Position numbers and translations under genes: made by a program. The notes under the pieces are model-generated. The model ran no database searches. It saw only the letters and a list, made by a program, of their open reading frames with translations, and was not told the DNA's origin. From Setophaga petechia (Eukaryota; Chordata; Aves; Passeriformes; Parulidae): 64,000 nt of DNA. Each line of letters opens with the position of its first letter. The stretch's first letter is position 1. Shown here one piece after another: positions 45,623-58,900 of the stretch. The DNA lies in assembly GCA_024362935.1 (NCBI GenBank), contig JANCRA010000006.1:37813924-37877923 (forward strand), given 5' to 3'.

Positions 45623-48600
45623 AAGTATTAATGTGTAGGGAAAGGCAAGAGAGTGGGAAGGTACTGTTTTCTAGCACTTTGCAAGCTGCTAACACAATCC
45701 CAGTGCTGTGTAGCAATTAGCTGTTCAGTGCACTGCAGTAAGTGTTTCTTGTCACCTATATCTCAGCAAAAAGCTTTATCACGATGTCTCGCAAGGAGAA
45801 AACCTTCCTGCTCACTAAGCATTTCCTATCGTGTTCTAGAAGTTGCACAGAGGGCTGCAGTGTGTTTTGCAGCAAGAAAAAGAAAGTTGTCTAAGACGCC
45901 TTCCTTTCAAGTATTTATGTGAAGGGAAAGACAAGAGAGTGGGAAAGTACTGTTTTCTATCACTTTGAGAGCTGCTAACACAATCCCAGTGCTGTGTACC
46001 AATTAACTTGTCACTGCACTGCAGTAAGTGTTTCTTGTCACCTACATCTAAGCAAATAGCTTTTTCACTATGTCTCCCAAGGAGAAAACCTTCCTGCTCA
46101 CTAAACATCTCCTATCGTGTTCTAGAAGTTGCACAGAGGGCTGCAGTGAGTTCTGTAACAAGAAAAAGAAAGTTGTCTAAGACGCCTTCCTTTCAAGTAT
46201 TAATGTGTAGGGAGAGGCAAGAGAGTGGGAAAGTACTGTTTTCTAGCACATTGCAAGCTGCTAACACAATCGCAGTGCTGTGTAGCAATTAGCTTGTCAG
46301 TGCACGGCAGTAAGTGTTTCTTGATACCTACATCTGAGCAAATCGCTTTTTCACTATGTCTCGCATGGGGAAAACGTTGCTGCTCACTAAACAACTTCCA
46401 TCGTGTTGTAGAAGTTGCACAGAGGGCTGCAGTGTGTTTTGCAAAATATAAAAGAAAGTTGTCGAAGACGCCTTCCTTTCAAGTATTAATGTGAAGGGAA
46501 AGGCAAGAGAGTGGGAAAGTACTGTTTTCTAGCACTTTGCAAGCTGCTGACACAATCGCAGTTCTGTGTAGCAATTAGCTGTTCGGTGCACTGCAGTAAG
46601 TGTTTCTTGCCACCTACATCTAAGCAAAAAGCTTTTTCACTATGTCTCGCAAGGAGAAAACCTTCCTGATCACTAAACATTTCCTATCGTGTTGTAGAAG
46701 TTGCACAGAGGGCTGCAGTGTGTTTTGCAGCAAGAAAAAGAAAGTTGTCTAAGACGCCTTCCTTTCAAGTATTAATGTGAAGGGAAAGACAGGAGAGTGG
46801 GAAAGTACTGTTTTCTAGCACTTTGCAAGCTGCTAACACAGTACTAGTGCTGTATAGCAGTTAGCTGTTCAGTGCACTGCAGTAAGTGTTTCTTGTCACC
46901 TACATCTAAGCAAAAAGCTTTTTCACTATGTCTCGCAAGGAGAAAACCTTCCTGCTCCCTAAACAACTTCCATCGTGTTGTAGATGTTGCAGAGAGGGCT
47001 GCAGAGTTTTTTGACACAAGAAAAAGAAAGTTGTCTAAGACGCCTTCCTTTCAAGTATTAATGTGAAGGGAAAGGCAAGAGAGTGGGAAAGTACTGTTTT
47101 CTATCACTTTGAGAGCTGCTAACACAATCCCAGTGCTGTGTACCAATTAACTTGTCACTGCACTGCAGTAAGTGTTTCTTGTCACCTACATCTAAGCAAA
47201 TAGCTTTTTCACTCTGTCTCGCAAGGAGAAAACCTTCTTGCTCACTAAACATCCCCTATCGTGTTCTAGAAGTTGCACAGAGGGCTGCAGTGTGTTCTGT
47301 AACAAGAAAAAGAAAGTTGTCTAAGACGCCTTCCTTTCAAGTATTAATGTGAAGGGAAAGGCAAGAGAGTGGGAAAGTACTGTTTTCTAGCACTTTGCAA
47401 GCTGCTAACACAATCCCAGTGCTGTGTAGCAATTAGCTTGTCAGTGCACGGCAGTAAGTGTTTCTTGATAACTACATCTGAGCAAATAGCTTTTTCACTT
47501 TGTCTCGCAAGGGGAAAACGTTGCTGCTCACTAAACAACTTCCATCGTGTTGTAGAAGTTGCACAGAGGGCTGCAGTGTGTTTTGCAAAATATAAAACAA
47601 AGTTGTCTAAGACGCCTTCCTTTCAAGTATTAATGTGAAGGGAAAGGCAAGAGAGTGGGAAAGTACTGTTTTCTAGCACTTTGCAGGCTGCTAACACAAT
47701 CGCAGTGCTGTGTAGCAGTTAGCTTTTCAGTGCACTGCAGTAAGAGTTTCTTGTCACCTACATCTAAGCAAATAGCTTTATCACTCTGTCTACCAAGGAG
47801 AAAACCTTCTTGCTCACTAAACATTTCCTATCGTGTTCTAGAAGTTGCACAGAGGGCTGCAGTGTGTTTTGCAGCAAGAAAAAAAAAATTGTCTAAGACG
47901 CCTTCCTTTCAAGTATTAATGTGAAGGGAAAGGCAAGAGAGTGGGAAAGTATTGTTTACTAGCACTTTGAGAGCTGCTAACACAATCCCAGTGCTGTGTA
48001 CCAATTAACTTGTCACTGCGCTGCAGTAAGGGTTTCTTGTCACCTGCATCTAAGCAAATAGCTTTTTCACTATGTTTCGCAAGGAGAAAACCTTCCGGCT
48101 CACTAAACATTTCCTATCGTGTTCTAGGAGTTGCACAGAGGGCTGCAGTGTGTTCTGTAACAAGAAAAAGAAAGTTGTCTAAGACGCCTTCCTTTCAAGT
48201 ATTAATGTGAAGGGAAAGGCAAGAGAGTGGGAAAGTACTGTTTTCTAGCACTTTGCAAGCTCCTAACACAATCCCAGTTCTGTGTAGCAATTAGCTTTTC
48301 AGTGCACTGCAGTAAGTGTTTCTAGTCACCTACATCTAAGCAAATAGCTTTTTCACTATGTCTCGCAAGGGGAAAACGTTGCTGCTCACTAAACAACTTC
48401 CATCGTGTTGTAGAAGTTGCACAGAGGCCTGCAGTGTGTTTTGCAGCAAGAAAAAGAAAGTTGTCTAAGACGCCTTCCTTTCAAGTATTAATGTGAAGGG
48501 AAAGGCAAGAGAGTGGGAAAGTACTGTTTTCTAGCACTTTGCAAGCTGCTAACACAATCCCAGTGCTGTGTAGCAATTAGCTGTTCAGTGCACTGCAGTA

Positions 48601-48866
48601 AGTGTTTCTTGTCACCTATATCTCAGCAAAAAGCTTTATCACGATGTCTCGCAGGGAGAAAACCTTCCTGCTCACTAAACATTTCCTATCGTGTTCTAGA
48701 AGTTGCACAGAGGGCTGCAGTGTGTTTTGCAGCAAGAAAAAGAAAGTTGTCTAAGACGCCTTCCTTTCAAGTATTAATGTGAAGGGAAAAGGCAAGAGAG
48801 TGGGAAAGTACTGTTTTCTATCACTTTGAGAGCTGCTAACACAATCCCAGTGCTGTGTACCAATTA
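42447..48866 (+). repeat. 6.4-kb satellite block shared with the left window edge
   Basis: Matches 1-1754 at offset 42446 and 3184-7850 at offset 41016. The 1430-bp difference is one extra five-monomer unit in the left copy. Shared rare variants include gtatttatgtg (4897 and 45913), a missing triplet in gggaaagtagttttc (3790 and 44803), and the extra A in gggaaaaggcaag (7769 and 48785). Confidence 0.85.
43056..44485 (+). repeat. Five-monomer higher-order unit, right-hand copy
   Basis: Counterpart of 36194-37623 (offset 6862) and of the left-edge array 610-2039 (offset 42446). Where this block has one unit, the left-edge block has two in tandem. Confidence 0.8.
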
Positions 48867-51062
48867 ACGTGTCACTGCACTGCAGAAAGTGTTTCTTGTC
48901 ACCTACATCTAAGCAAATAGCTTTTTCACTATGTCTCCCAAGGAGAAAACCTTCCTGCTCACTAAACATCTCCTATCGTGTTCTAGAAGTTGCACAGAGG
49001 GCTGCAGTGAGTTCTGTAACAAGAAAAAGAAAGTTGTCTAAGACGCCTTCCTTTCAAGTATTAATGTGTAGGGAAAGGCAAGAGAGTGGGAAAGTACTGT
49101 TTTCTAGCACTTTGCAAGCTGCTAACACAATCGCAGTGCTGTGTAGCAATTAGCTTGTCAGTGCACGGCAGTAAGTTTTTCTTGATACCTACATCTGAGC
49201 AAATAGCTTTTTCACTATGTCTCCCATGGGGAAAACGTTGCTGCTCACTAAACAACTTCCATCGTGTTGTAGAAGTTGCACAGAGGGCTGCAGTGTGTTT
49301 TGCAAAATATAAAAGAAAGTTTTCTAAGACGCCTTCCTTTCAAGTATTAATGTGAAGGGAAAGGCAAGAGAGTGGGAAAGTACTGTTTTCTAGCACTTTG
49401 CAAGCTGCTAACACAGTACTAGTGCTGTGTAGCAGTTAGCTGTTCAGTGCACTGCAGTAAGTGTTTCTTGTCACCTACATCTAAGCAAATAGCTTTTTCA
49501 CTATGTCTCGCAAGGAGAAAACCTTCCTGCTCACTAAACAACTTCCATCGTGTTGTAGATGTTGCACAGAGGGCTTCAGAGTGTTCTCTAACAAGAAAAA
49601 GAAAGTTGTCTAAGACGCCTTCCTTTCAAGTATTAATGTGAATGGAAAGGCGAGAGAGTGGGAAAGTACTGTTTTCTAGCACTTTGCAGGCTGCTAACAC
49701 AATTGCAGTGCTGTGTAGCAGTTAGCTTTTCAGTGCACTGCAGTAAGTGTTTCTTGTCACCTACATCTAAGCAAATAGCTTTATCACTCTGTCTAGCAAG
49801 GAGAAAACCTTCTTGCTCACTAAACATTTCCTATCATGTTCTAGAAGTTGCACAGAGGGCTGCAGTGTGTTTTGCAGCAAGAAAAAGAAAGTTGTCTAAG
49901 ACGCCTTCCTTTCAAGTATTAATGTGAAGGGAAAGGCAAGAGAGTGGGAAAGTACTGTTTTCTATCACTTTGAGAGCTGCTAACACAATCCCAGTGCTGT
50001 GTAGCAGTTAGCTGTTCAGTGCACTGCAGTAAGTGTTTCTTGTCACCTACATCTAAGCAAATAGCTTTTTCACTATGTCTCGCAAGGAGAAAACCTTCCT
50101 GCTCACTAAACAACTTCCATCGTGTTGTAGATGTTGCACAGAGGGCTTCAGAGTGTTCTCTAACAAGAAAAAGAAAGTTGTCTAAGACGCCTTCCTTTCA
50201 AGTATTAATGTGAATGGAAAGGCGAGAGAGGGGGAAAGTACTGTTTTCTAGCACTTTGCAGGCTGCTAACACAATTGCAGTGCTGTGTAGCAGTTAGCTT
50301 TTCAGTGCACTGCAGTAAGTGTTTCTTGTCACCTACATCTAAGCAAATAGCTTTATCACTCTGTCTAGCAAGGAGAAAACCTTCTTGCTCACTAAACATT
50401 TCCTATCATGTTCTAGAAGTTGCACAGAGGGCTGCAGTGTGTTTTGCAGCAAGAAAAAGAAAGTTGTCTAAGACGCCTTCCTTTCAAGTATTAATGTGAA
50501 GGGAAAGGCAAGAGAGTGGGAAAGTACTGTTTTCTAGCACTTTGAGAGCTGCTAACACAATCCCAGTGCTGTGTACCAATTAACTTGTCACTGCACTGCA
50601 GTAAGGGTTTCTTGTCACCTGCATCTAAGCAAATAGCTTTTTCACTATGTCTCGCATGGAGAAAACCTTCCGGCTCACTAAACATTTCCTATCGTGTTCT
50701 AGAAGTTGCACAGAGGGCTGCAGGTTGTTCTGTAACAAGAAAAAGAAAGTTGTCTAAGACGCCTTCCTTTCAAGTATTAATGTGAAGGGAAAGGCAAGAG
50801 AGTGGGAAAGTACTGTTTTCTAGCACTTTGCAAGCTGCTAACACAATCCCAGTTTTGTGTAGCAATTAGCTTTTCAGTGCACTGCAGTAAGTGTTTCTTG
50901 TCACCTACATCTAAGCAAATAGCTTTTTCACTATGTCTCGCAAGGAGAAAACCTTCATGCTCACTAAACAACTTCCATCGTGTTGTAGAAGTTGCACAGA
51001 GGGCTGCAGTGTGTTTTGCAAAATGTAAAAGAAAGTTGTCTAAGACGCCTTCCTTTCAAGTA

Positions 51063-52920
51063 TTAATGTGAAGGGAAAGGCAAGAGAGTGGGAAAGTACT
51101 GTTTTCTAGCACTTTGCAAGCTGCTAACACAATCGCAGTGCTGTGTAGCAGTAAGCTTTTCAGTGCACTGCAGTAAGTGTTTCTTGTCACCTACATCTGA
51201 GCAAATAGCTTTTTCACTCTGTCTCGCCAGGAGAAAACCTTCCTCTCACTAAACATCTCCTATCGTGCTCTAGAAGTTGCACAGAGGACTGCAGTGTGTT
51301 TTGCAAAAAGTAAAAGAAAGTTGTCTAAGACGCCTTCCTTTCAAGTATTAATGTGAAGGGAAAGGCAAGAGAGTGGGAAAGTACTGTTTTCTATCACTTT
51401 GAAAGCTGCTTACCCAATCCCAGTTTTGTGCCGCTTCGTAGTTCGCCGTTCAGAAGCTGCCGCAGTCTCTGTTTCCCGGAGAAGGAGAAGACGCTTCTTG
51501 GCGCGAAGAATCTGGTGTCGTTACGCCGATCGCGACGTGCTCCGCAGAACAGCTACGGCCGAGAGACACCCGGAAGCGGCGCTTAAAGGCACAGTGCTCC
51601 GTCTCCTGGTCTTTAGCGTCTCCTGCCGGCTACACCTTAGCAAAAAGCTTTTTCATTATGTCTCGCCAGGAGAAACTGTGTCTGTTCACAAAAACCCTCC
51701 CATCGTGCTCTAGAGCTTGCAGGCAGGTCTGCAGAGTGTTTTGCAACAAGAAAAAGTAACTTGTCCAAAAAAGCCATCAATTCGAATGTTCCTGGAAAGG
51801 GAAAATGCAGGAGAGCGGATAGGTACTGTTTTCTACCAGTTTGCAAGCTGGACACACAATCCCAGTGTTCTACTACGATTGACTTTGCAGTGCACTGTAA
51901 TAATTGCCTATTGTTACTACATCTAAGCCAATAGCGTTTGCATTATATCTCTTCAGGAGAAACTGTACCAGTTCAGAAAACAACTCTCATTTTTTCTAGA
52001 AGTTGCACGGAGGTGTGCAGAGTGTTTTGCAAGAAGCAAAAGAAAGTTGTCCAAAACTGCTGCCATTCGAATAGTAATGCCAATGGAAAAGGCAGGAGAG
52101 TGGAAAGGTGCTGTTTTCTATCTGTTTGTAAGCTGCTTACACAATCCCAGAGTTGTGCAGCAATTAGTTTTTCAGTGCACTGTAGTAGGTGCCTCTTTTC
52201 ACCTGCATCTAAGCAAATTGCTTTTTCCCCATGTCTCGCAAGGAGAAACTCAGCCAGTTCAGAAAACATCTCCCATCGAGTTCTAGAGATTGCAGGCAGG
52301 TGTGCAGAGTGTTTTGCAAGAAGCAAAAGAAAGTTGTCTAAAACGCCTTGCATTCAAATAGAAATGTGAATAGAAAAGGCAGGAGAAGGGAGAGGTACTG
52401 TTTTCTATCAGTTTGCAACCTGCTTACACAATCTGCGTGTTGTGCAGCAATTAGCTTGCAGTGCACTGTAGTAGGTGCCTCTTTTCACCTATATCTAAGC
52501 AAATTGCTTTTTCCCCATGTCTTGCAAAGAGAAACTGAGCCAGTTCAGAAAATATCTCCCATCGACTTCTAGAGATTGCAGGCAGGTGTGCAGAGTGTTT
52601 TGCAAGAAGCCAAAGAAAGTTGTCTAAAATTCTTTCCATTCGGATAGTGATGTGCATGGAAAAGGCAGGAAGAGTGGAAAGGTACTGTTTTCTATCACTT
52701 TGCAAGCTGGGCACACAATCCCAGTGTTGTGCATCTATTAGCTTTGCAGTGCACTGCAGTAACTGCCTGTGGTAACCTACAACTAAGCAAAAAGCTTTTT
52801 CACTATCTCTCACTAGGAGAAAATGTTCCTGCTCATTAAACAACTTCCATCGTGATGTACAGGTTGCACAGAGGGCTGCAGAATGTTTTGCAGCAAGAAA
52901 AAGAAAGTTGTCTAAGACGC
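51063..52920 (+). repeat. Diverged (relic) satellite monomers
   Basis: Six monomers that keep the 286-288 bp spacing of the ttgtc anchor (51321, then 440 bp to 51761, then 52047, 52334, 52620, 52908) but differ from the array at many positions along their whole length. Examples are gcactgtagtaggtgcctc in place of gcactgcagtaagtgtttc, and gcaggcaggtgtgcagag in place of gcacagagggctgcagtg. The three monomers from about 51760 to 52620 resemble each other more than the surrounding array. The edges grade into normal monomers at about 51063-51350 and 52860-53220. The island is either older than the surrounding homogenised array or escaped its homogenisation. Confidence 0.88.
51431..51632. other. 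CpG-dense segment inside one relic satellite monomer
   Basis: This monomer is 440 bp instead of 286 bp. The extra bases fall between a recognisable ccgttcagaagctgccgcag (diverged satellite) and accttagcaaaaagc. I count about two dozen CpG dinucleotides in about 200 bp, against only a few per normal monomer. I recognise no family and no long reading frame. It could be an inserted fragment or part of a longer ancestral monomer. Confidence 0.75.
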
Positions 52921-55900
52921 CTTCCTTTCAAGTATTAATGCAAAGGGAAAGGCAAGAGAGTGGGAAAGTACTATTTTCTATCACTTTGAGAGCTGCTAAC
53001 ACAATCCCAGTGCTGTGTACCAATTGACTTGCCACTGCACTGCAGTAAGTGTTTCTTGTCACCTACATCTAAGCCAATAGCTTTTTCACTATGTCTCGCA
53101 AGGAAAAAACCTTCCTGCTCACTAAACAACTTCCATCGTGTTGTAGATGTTGCACAGAGGGCTTCAGAGTGTTCTCTAACAAGAAAAAGAAAGTTGTCTA
53201 AGACGCCTTCCTTTCAAGTATTAATGTGAATGGAAAGGCGAGAGAGTGGGAAAGTACTGTTTTCTAGCACTTTGCAGGCTGCTAACACAATCCCAGAGCT
53301 GTGTACCAATTAAATTGTCACTGCACTGCAGTAAGGGTTTCTTGTCACCTGCATCTAAGCAAATAGCTTTTTCACTATGTCTCGCAAGGAGAAAACCTTC
53401 CAGCTCACTAAACATTTCCTATCGTGTTCTAGAAGTTGCACAGAGGGCTGCAGTGTGTTTTGCAGCAAGAAAAAGAAAGTTGTCTAAGACGCCTTCCTTT
53501 CAAGTATTAATGTGAAGGGAAAGGCAAGAGAGTGGGAAAGTACTGTTTTCTATCACTTTGAGAGCTGCTAACACAATCCCAGTGCTGTGTACTAATTAAC
53601 TTGTCACTGCACTGCAGTAAGTGTTTCTTGTCACCTACATCTAAGCAAATAGCTTTTTCACTATGTCTCCCAAGGAGAAAACCTTCCTGCTCACTAAACA
53701 TCTCCTATCGTGTTCTAGAAGTTGCACAGAGGGCTGCAGTGAGTTCTGTAACAAGAAAAAAAAGTTGTCTTAGACGCCTTCCTTTCAAGTATTAATGTGT
53801 AGGGAAAGGCAAGAGAGTGGGAAAGTACTGTTTTCTAGCACTTTGCAAGCTGCTAACACAATCGCAGTGCTGTGTAGCAATTAGCTTGTCAGTGCACGGC
53901 AGTAAGTGTTTCTTGATACCTACATCTGAGCAAATAGCTTTTTCACTTTGTCTCGCAAGGGGAAAACGTTGCTGCTCACTAAACAACTTCCATCGTGTTG
54001 TAGAAGTTGCACAGAGGGCTGCAGTGTGTTTTGCAAAATATAAAACAAAGTTGTCTAAGACGCCTTCCTTTCAAGTATTAATGTGAAGGGAAAGGCAAGA
54101 GAGTGGGAAAGTACTGTTTTCTAGCACTTTGCAGGCTGCTAACACAATCGCAGTGCTGTGTAGCAGTTAGCTTTTCAGTGCACTGCAGTAAGAGTTTCTT
54201 GTCACCTACATCTAAGCAAATAGCTTTATCACTCTGTCTAGCAAGGAGAAAACCTTCTTGCTCACTAAACATTTCCTATCGTGTTCTAGAAGTTGCACAG
54301 AGGGCTGCAGTGTGTTTTGCAGCAAGAAAAAGAAAGTTGTCTAAGACGCCTTCCTTTCAAGTATTAATGTGAAGGGAAAGGCAAGAGAGTGGGAAAGTAT
54401 TGTTTACTAGCACTTTGAGAGCTGCTAACACAATCCCAGTGCTGTGTACCAATTAACTTGTCACTGCGCTGCAGTAAGGGTTTCTTGTCACCTGCATCTA
54501 AGCAAATAGCTTTTTCACTATGTTTCGCAAGGAGAAGACCTTCCGGCTCACTAAACATTTCCTATCGTGTTCTAGAAGTTGCACAGAGGGCTGCAGGGTG
54601 TTCTGTAACAAGAAAAAGAAAGTTGTCTAAGACGCCTTCCTTTCAAGTATTAATGTGAAGGGAAAGGCAAGAGAGTGGGAAAGTACTGTTTTCTAGCACT
54701 TTGCAGGCTGCTAACACAATCGCAGTCCTGTGTAACAGTTAGCTGTTCAGTGCACTGCAGTAAGTGTTTCTTGTCACCTACATCTAAGCAAATAGCTTTT
54801 TCACTATATCTCGCAAGGAGAAAACCTTCTTGCTCACTAAACATCTCCTATCGTGTTCTAGGAGTTGCACAGAGGGCTGCAGTGTGTTCTGTAACAAGAA
54901 AAAGAAAGTTGTCTAAGACGCCTTCCTTTCAAGTATTAATGTGAAGGGAAAGGCAAGAGAGTGGGAAAGTACTGTTTTCTAGCACTTTGCAAGCTGCTAA
55001 CACAATCGCAGTGCTGTGTAGCAATTAGCTTGTCAGTGCACGGCAGTAAGTGTTTCTTGATACCTACATCTGAGCAAATAGCTTTTTCACTTTGTCTCGC
55101 AAGGGGAAAACGTTGCTGCTCACTAAACAACTTCCATCGTGTTGTAGAAGTGGCAAAGAGGGCTGCAGTGTGTTTTGCAGCAAGAAAAAGAAAGTTGTCT
55201 AAGACGCCTTCCTTTCAAGTATTAATGTGAAGGGAAAGGCAAGAGAGTGGGAAAGTACTGTTTTCTAGCACTTTGCAAGCTGCTAACACAATCCCAGTGC
55301 TGTGTAGCAATTAGCTGTTCAGTGCACTGCAGTAAGTGTTTCTTGTCACCTATATCTCAGCAAAAAGCTTTATCACGATGTCTCGCAAGGAGAAAACCTT
55401 CCTGCTCACTAAACATTTCCTATCGTGTTCTAGGAGTTGCACAGAGGGCTGCAGTGTGTTTTGCAGCAAGAAAAAGAAAGTTGTCTAAGACGCCTTCCTT
55501 TCAAGTATTAATGTGAAGGGAAAGGCAAGAGAGTGGGAAAGTACTGTTTTCTATCACTTTGAGAGCTGCTAACACAATCCCAGTGCTGTGTACCAATTAA
55601 CTTGTCACTGCACTGCAGTAAGTGTTTCTTGTCACCTACATCTAAGCAAATAGCTTTTTCACTATGTCTCCCAAGGAGAAAACCTTCCTGCTCACTAAAC
55701 ATCTCCTATCGTGTTCTAGAAGTTGCACAGAGGGCTGCAGTGAGTTCTGTAACAAGAAAAAGAAAGTTGTCTAAGACGCCTTCCTTTCAAGTATTAATGT
55801 GTAGGGAAAGGCAAGAGAGTGGGAAAGTACTGTTTTCTAGCACTTTGCAAGCTGCTAACACAATCCCAGTGCTGTGTAGCAATTAGCTTGTCAGTGCACA

Positions 55901-58900
55901 GCAGTAAGTGTTTCTTGATACCTACATCTGAGCAAATAGCTTTTTCACTATGTCTCGCATGGGGAAAACGTTGCTGCTCACTAAACAACTTCCATCGTGT
56001 TGTAGAAGTTGCACAGAGGGCTGCAGTGTGTTTTGCAAAATATAAAAGAAAGTTGTCTAAGACGCCTTCCTTTCAAGTATTAATGTGAAGGGAAAGGCAA
56101 GAGAGTGGGAAAGTACTGTTTTCTAGCACTTTGCAAGCTGCTGACACAATCGCAGTTCTGTGTAGCAATTAGCTGTTCGGTGCACTGCAGTAAGTGTTTC
56201 TTGCCACCTATATCTAAGCAAAAAGCTTTTTCACTCTGTTTCGCAAGGAGAAAACCTTCCTGCTCACTAAACATTTCCTATCGTGTTGTAGTAGTTGCAC
56301 AGAGGGCTGCAGTGTGTTTTGCAGCAAGAAAAAGAAAGTTGTCTAAGACGCCTTCCTTTCAAGTATTAATGTGAAGGGAAAGACAAGAGAGTGGGAAAGT
56401 ACTGTTTTCTAGCACTTTGCAAGCTGCTAACACAGTACTAGTGCTGTGTAGCAGTTAGCTGTTCAGTGCACTGCAGTAAGTGTTTCTTGTCACCTACATC
56501 TAAGCAAAAAGCTTTTTCACTATGTCTCGCAAGGAGAAAACCTTCCTGCTCACTAAAACACTTCCATCGTGTTGTAGATGTTGCAGAGAGGGCTGCAGAG
56601 TTTTTTGACACAAGAAAAAGAAAGTTGTCTAAGACGCCTTCCTTTCAAGTATTAATGTGAAGGGAAAGGCAAGAGAGTGGGAAAGTACTGTTTTCTAGCA
56701 CTTTGCAGGCTGCTAACACAATCGCAGTGCTGTGTAGCAGTTAGCTTTTCAGTGCACTGCAGTAAGTGTTTCTAGTCACCTACATCTAAGCAAAAAGCTT
56801 TTTCACTATGTCTCGCAAGGAGAAAACCTTCTTGCTCACTAAACATCTCCTATCGTGTTGTAGAAGTTGCACAGAGGGCTGCAGTGTGTTCTGTAACAAG
56901 AAAAAGAAAGTTGTCTAAGACGCCTTCCTTTCAAGTATTAATGTGAAGGGAAAGGCAAGAGAGTGGGAAAGTACTGTTTTCTAGCACTTTGCAGGCTGCT
57001 AACACAATCCCAGTGCTGTGTAGCTATTAGCTGTTCAGTGCACTGCAGTAAGTGTTTCTTGTCACCTACATCTAAGCAAATAGCTTTTTCACTATGTCTC
57101 GCAAGGAGAAAACCTTCTTGCTCACTAAACATCTCCTATCGTGTTCTAGAAGTTGCACAGAGGGCTGCAGTGTGTTTTGCAGCAGGAAAAAGAAAGTTGT
57201 CTAAGACGCCTTCCTTTCAAGTATTAATGTGAAGGGAAAGGCAAGAGAGTGGGAAAGTACTGTTTTCTAGCACTTTGCAAGCTGCTAACACAATCGCAGT
57301 GCTGTGTAGCAATTAGCTTGTCAGTGCACGGCAGTAAGTGTTTCTTGATACCTACATCTGAGCAAATAGCTTTTTCACTTTGTCTCGCAAGGGGAAAACG
57401 TTGCTGCTCACTAAACAACTTCCATCGTGTTGTAGAAGTTGCACAGAGGGCTGCAGTGTGTTTTGCAGCAAGAAAAAGAAAGTTGTCTAAGACGCCTTCC
57501 TTTCAAGTATTAATGTGAAGGGAAAGGCAAGAGAGTGGGAAGGTACTGTTTTCTAGCACTTTGCAAGCTGCTAACACAATCCCAGTGCTGTGTAGCAATT
57601 AGCTGTTCAGTGCACTGCAGTAAGTGTTTCTTGTCACCTATATCTCAGCAAAAAGCTTTATCACGATGTCTCGCAAGGAGAAAACCTTCCTGCTCACTAA
57701 GCATTTCCTATCGTGTTCTAGAAGTTGCACAGAGGGCTGCAGTGTGTTTTGCAGCAAGAAAAAGAAAGTTGTCTAAGACGCCTTCCTTTCAAGTATTAAT
57801 GTGAAGGGAAAGACAAGAGAGTGGGAAAGTACTGTTTTCTATCACTCTGAGAGCTGCTAACACAATCCCAGTGCTGTGTACCAATTAACTTGTCACTGCA
57901 CTGCAGTAAGTGTTTCTTGTCACCTACATCTAAGCAAATAGCTTTTTCACTATGTCTCCCAAGGAGAAAACCTTCCTGCTCACTAAACATCTCCTATCGT
58001 GTTCTAGAAGTTGCACAGAGGGCTGCAGTGAGTTCTGTAACAAGAAAAAGAAAGTTGTCTAAGACGCCTTCCTTTCAAGTATTAATGTGTAGGGAGAGGC
58101 AAGAGAGTGGGAAAGTACTGTTTTCTAGCACTTTGCAAGCTGCTAACACAATCGCAGTGCTGTGTAGCAATTAGCTTGTCAGTGCACGGCAGTAAGTGTT
58201 TCTTGATACCTACATCTGAGCAAATAGCTTTTTCACTATGTCTCGCATGGGGAAAACGTTGCTGCTCACTAAACAACTTCCATCGTGTTGTAGAAGTTGC
58301 ACAGAGGGCTGCAGTGTGTTTTGCAAAATATAAAAGAAAGTTGTCTAAGACGCCTTCCTTTCAAGTATTAATGAGAAGGGAAAGGCAAGAGAGTGGGAAA
58401 GTACTGTTTTCTAGCACTTTGCAAGCTGCTGACACAATCGCAGTTCTGTGTAGCAATTAGCTGTTCGGTGCACTGCAGTAAGTGTTTCTTGCCACCTATA
58501 TCTAAGCAAAAAGCTTTTTCACTCTGTCTCGCAAGGAGAAAACCTTCCTGCTCACTAAACATTTCCTATCGTGTTCTAGAAGTTGCACAGAGGGCTGCAG
58601 TGTGTTTTGCAGCAAGAAAAAGAAAGTTGTCTAAGACGCCTTCCTTTCAAGTATTAATGTGAAGGGAAAGACAGGAGAGTGGGAAAGTACTGTTTTCTAG
58701 CACTTTGCAAGCTGCTAACACAGTACTAGTGCTGTGTAGCAGTTAGCTGTTCAGTGCACTGCAGTAAGTGTTTCTTGTCACCTACATCTAAGCAAAAAGC
58801 TTTTTCACTATGTCTCGCAAGGAGAAAACCTTCCTGCTCACTAAACAACTTCCATCGTGTTGTAGATGTTGCAGAGAGGGCTGCAGAGTTTTTTGACACA

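Noticed and set aside
51938..52369. 143-codon plus-strand and 126-130-codon minus-strand frames in the relic island
   Set aside because: They run across monomer joins because one monomer is 287 bp, resemble the array frames, and overlap each other on opposite strands.
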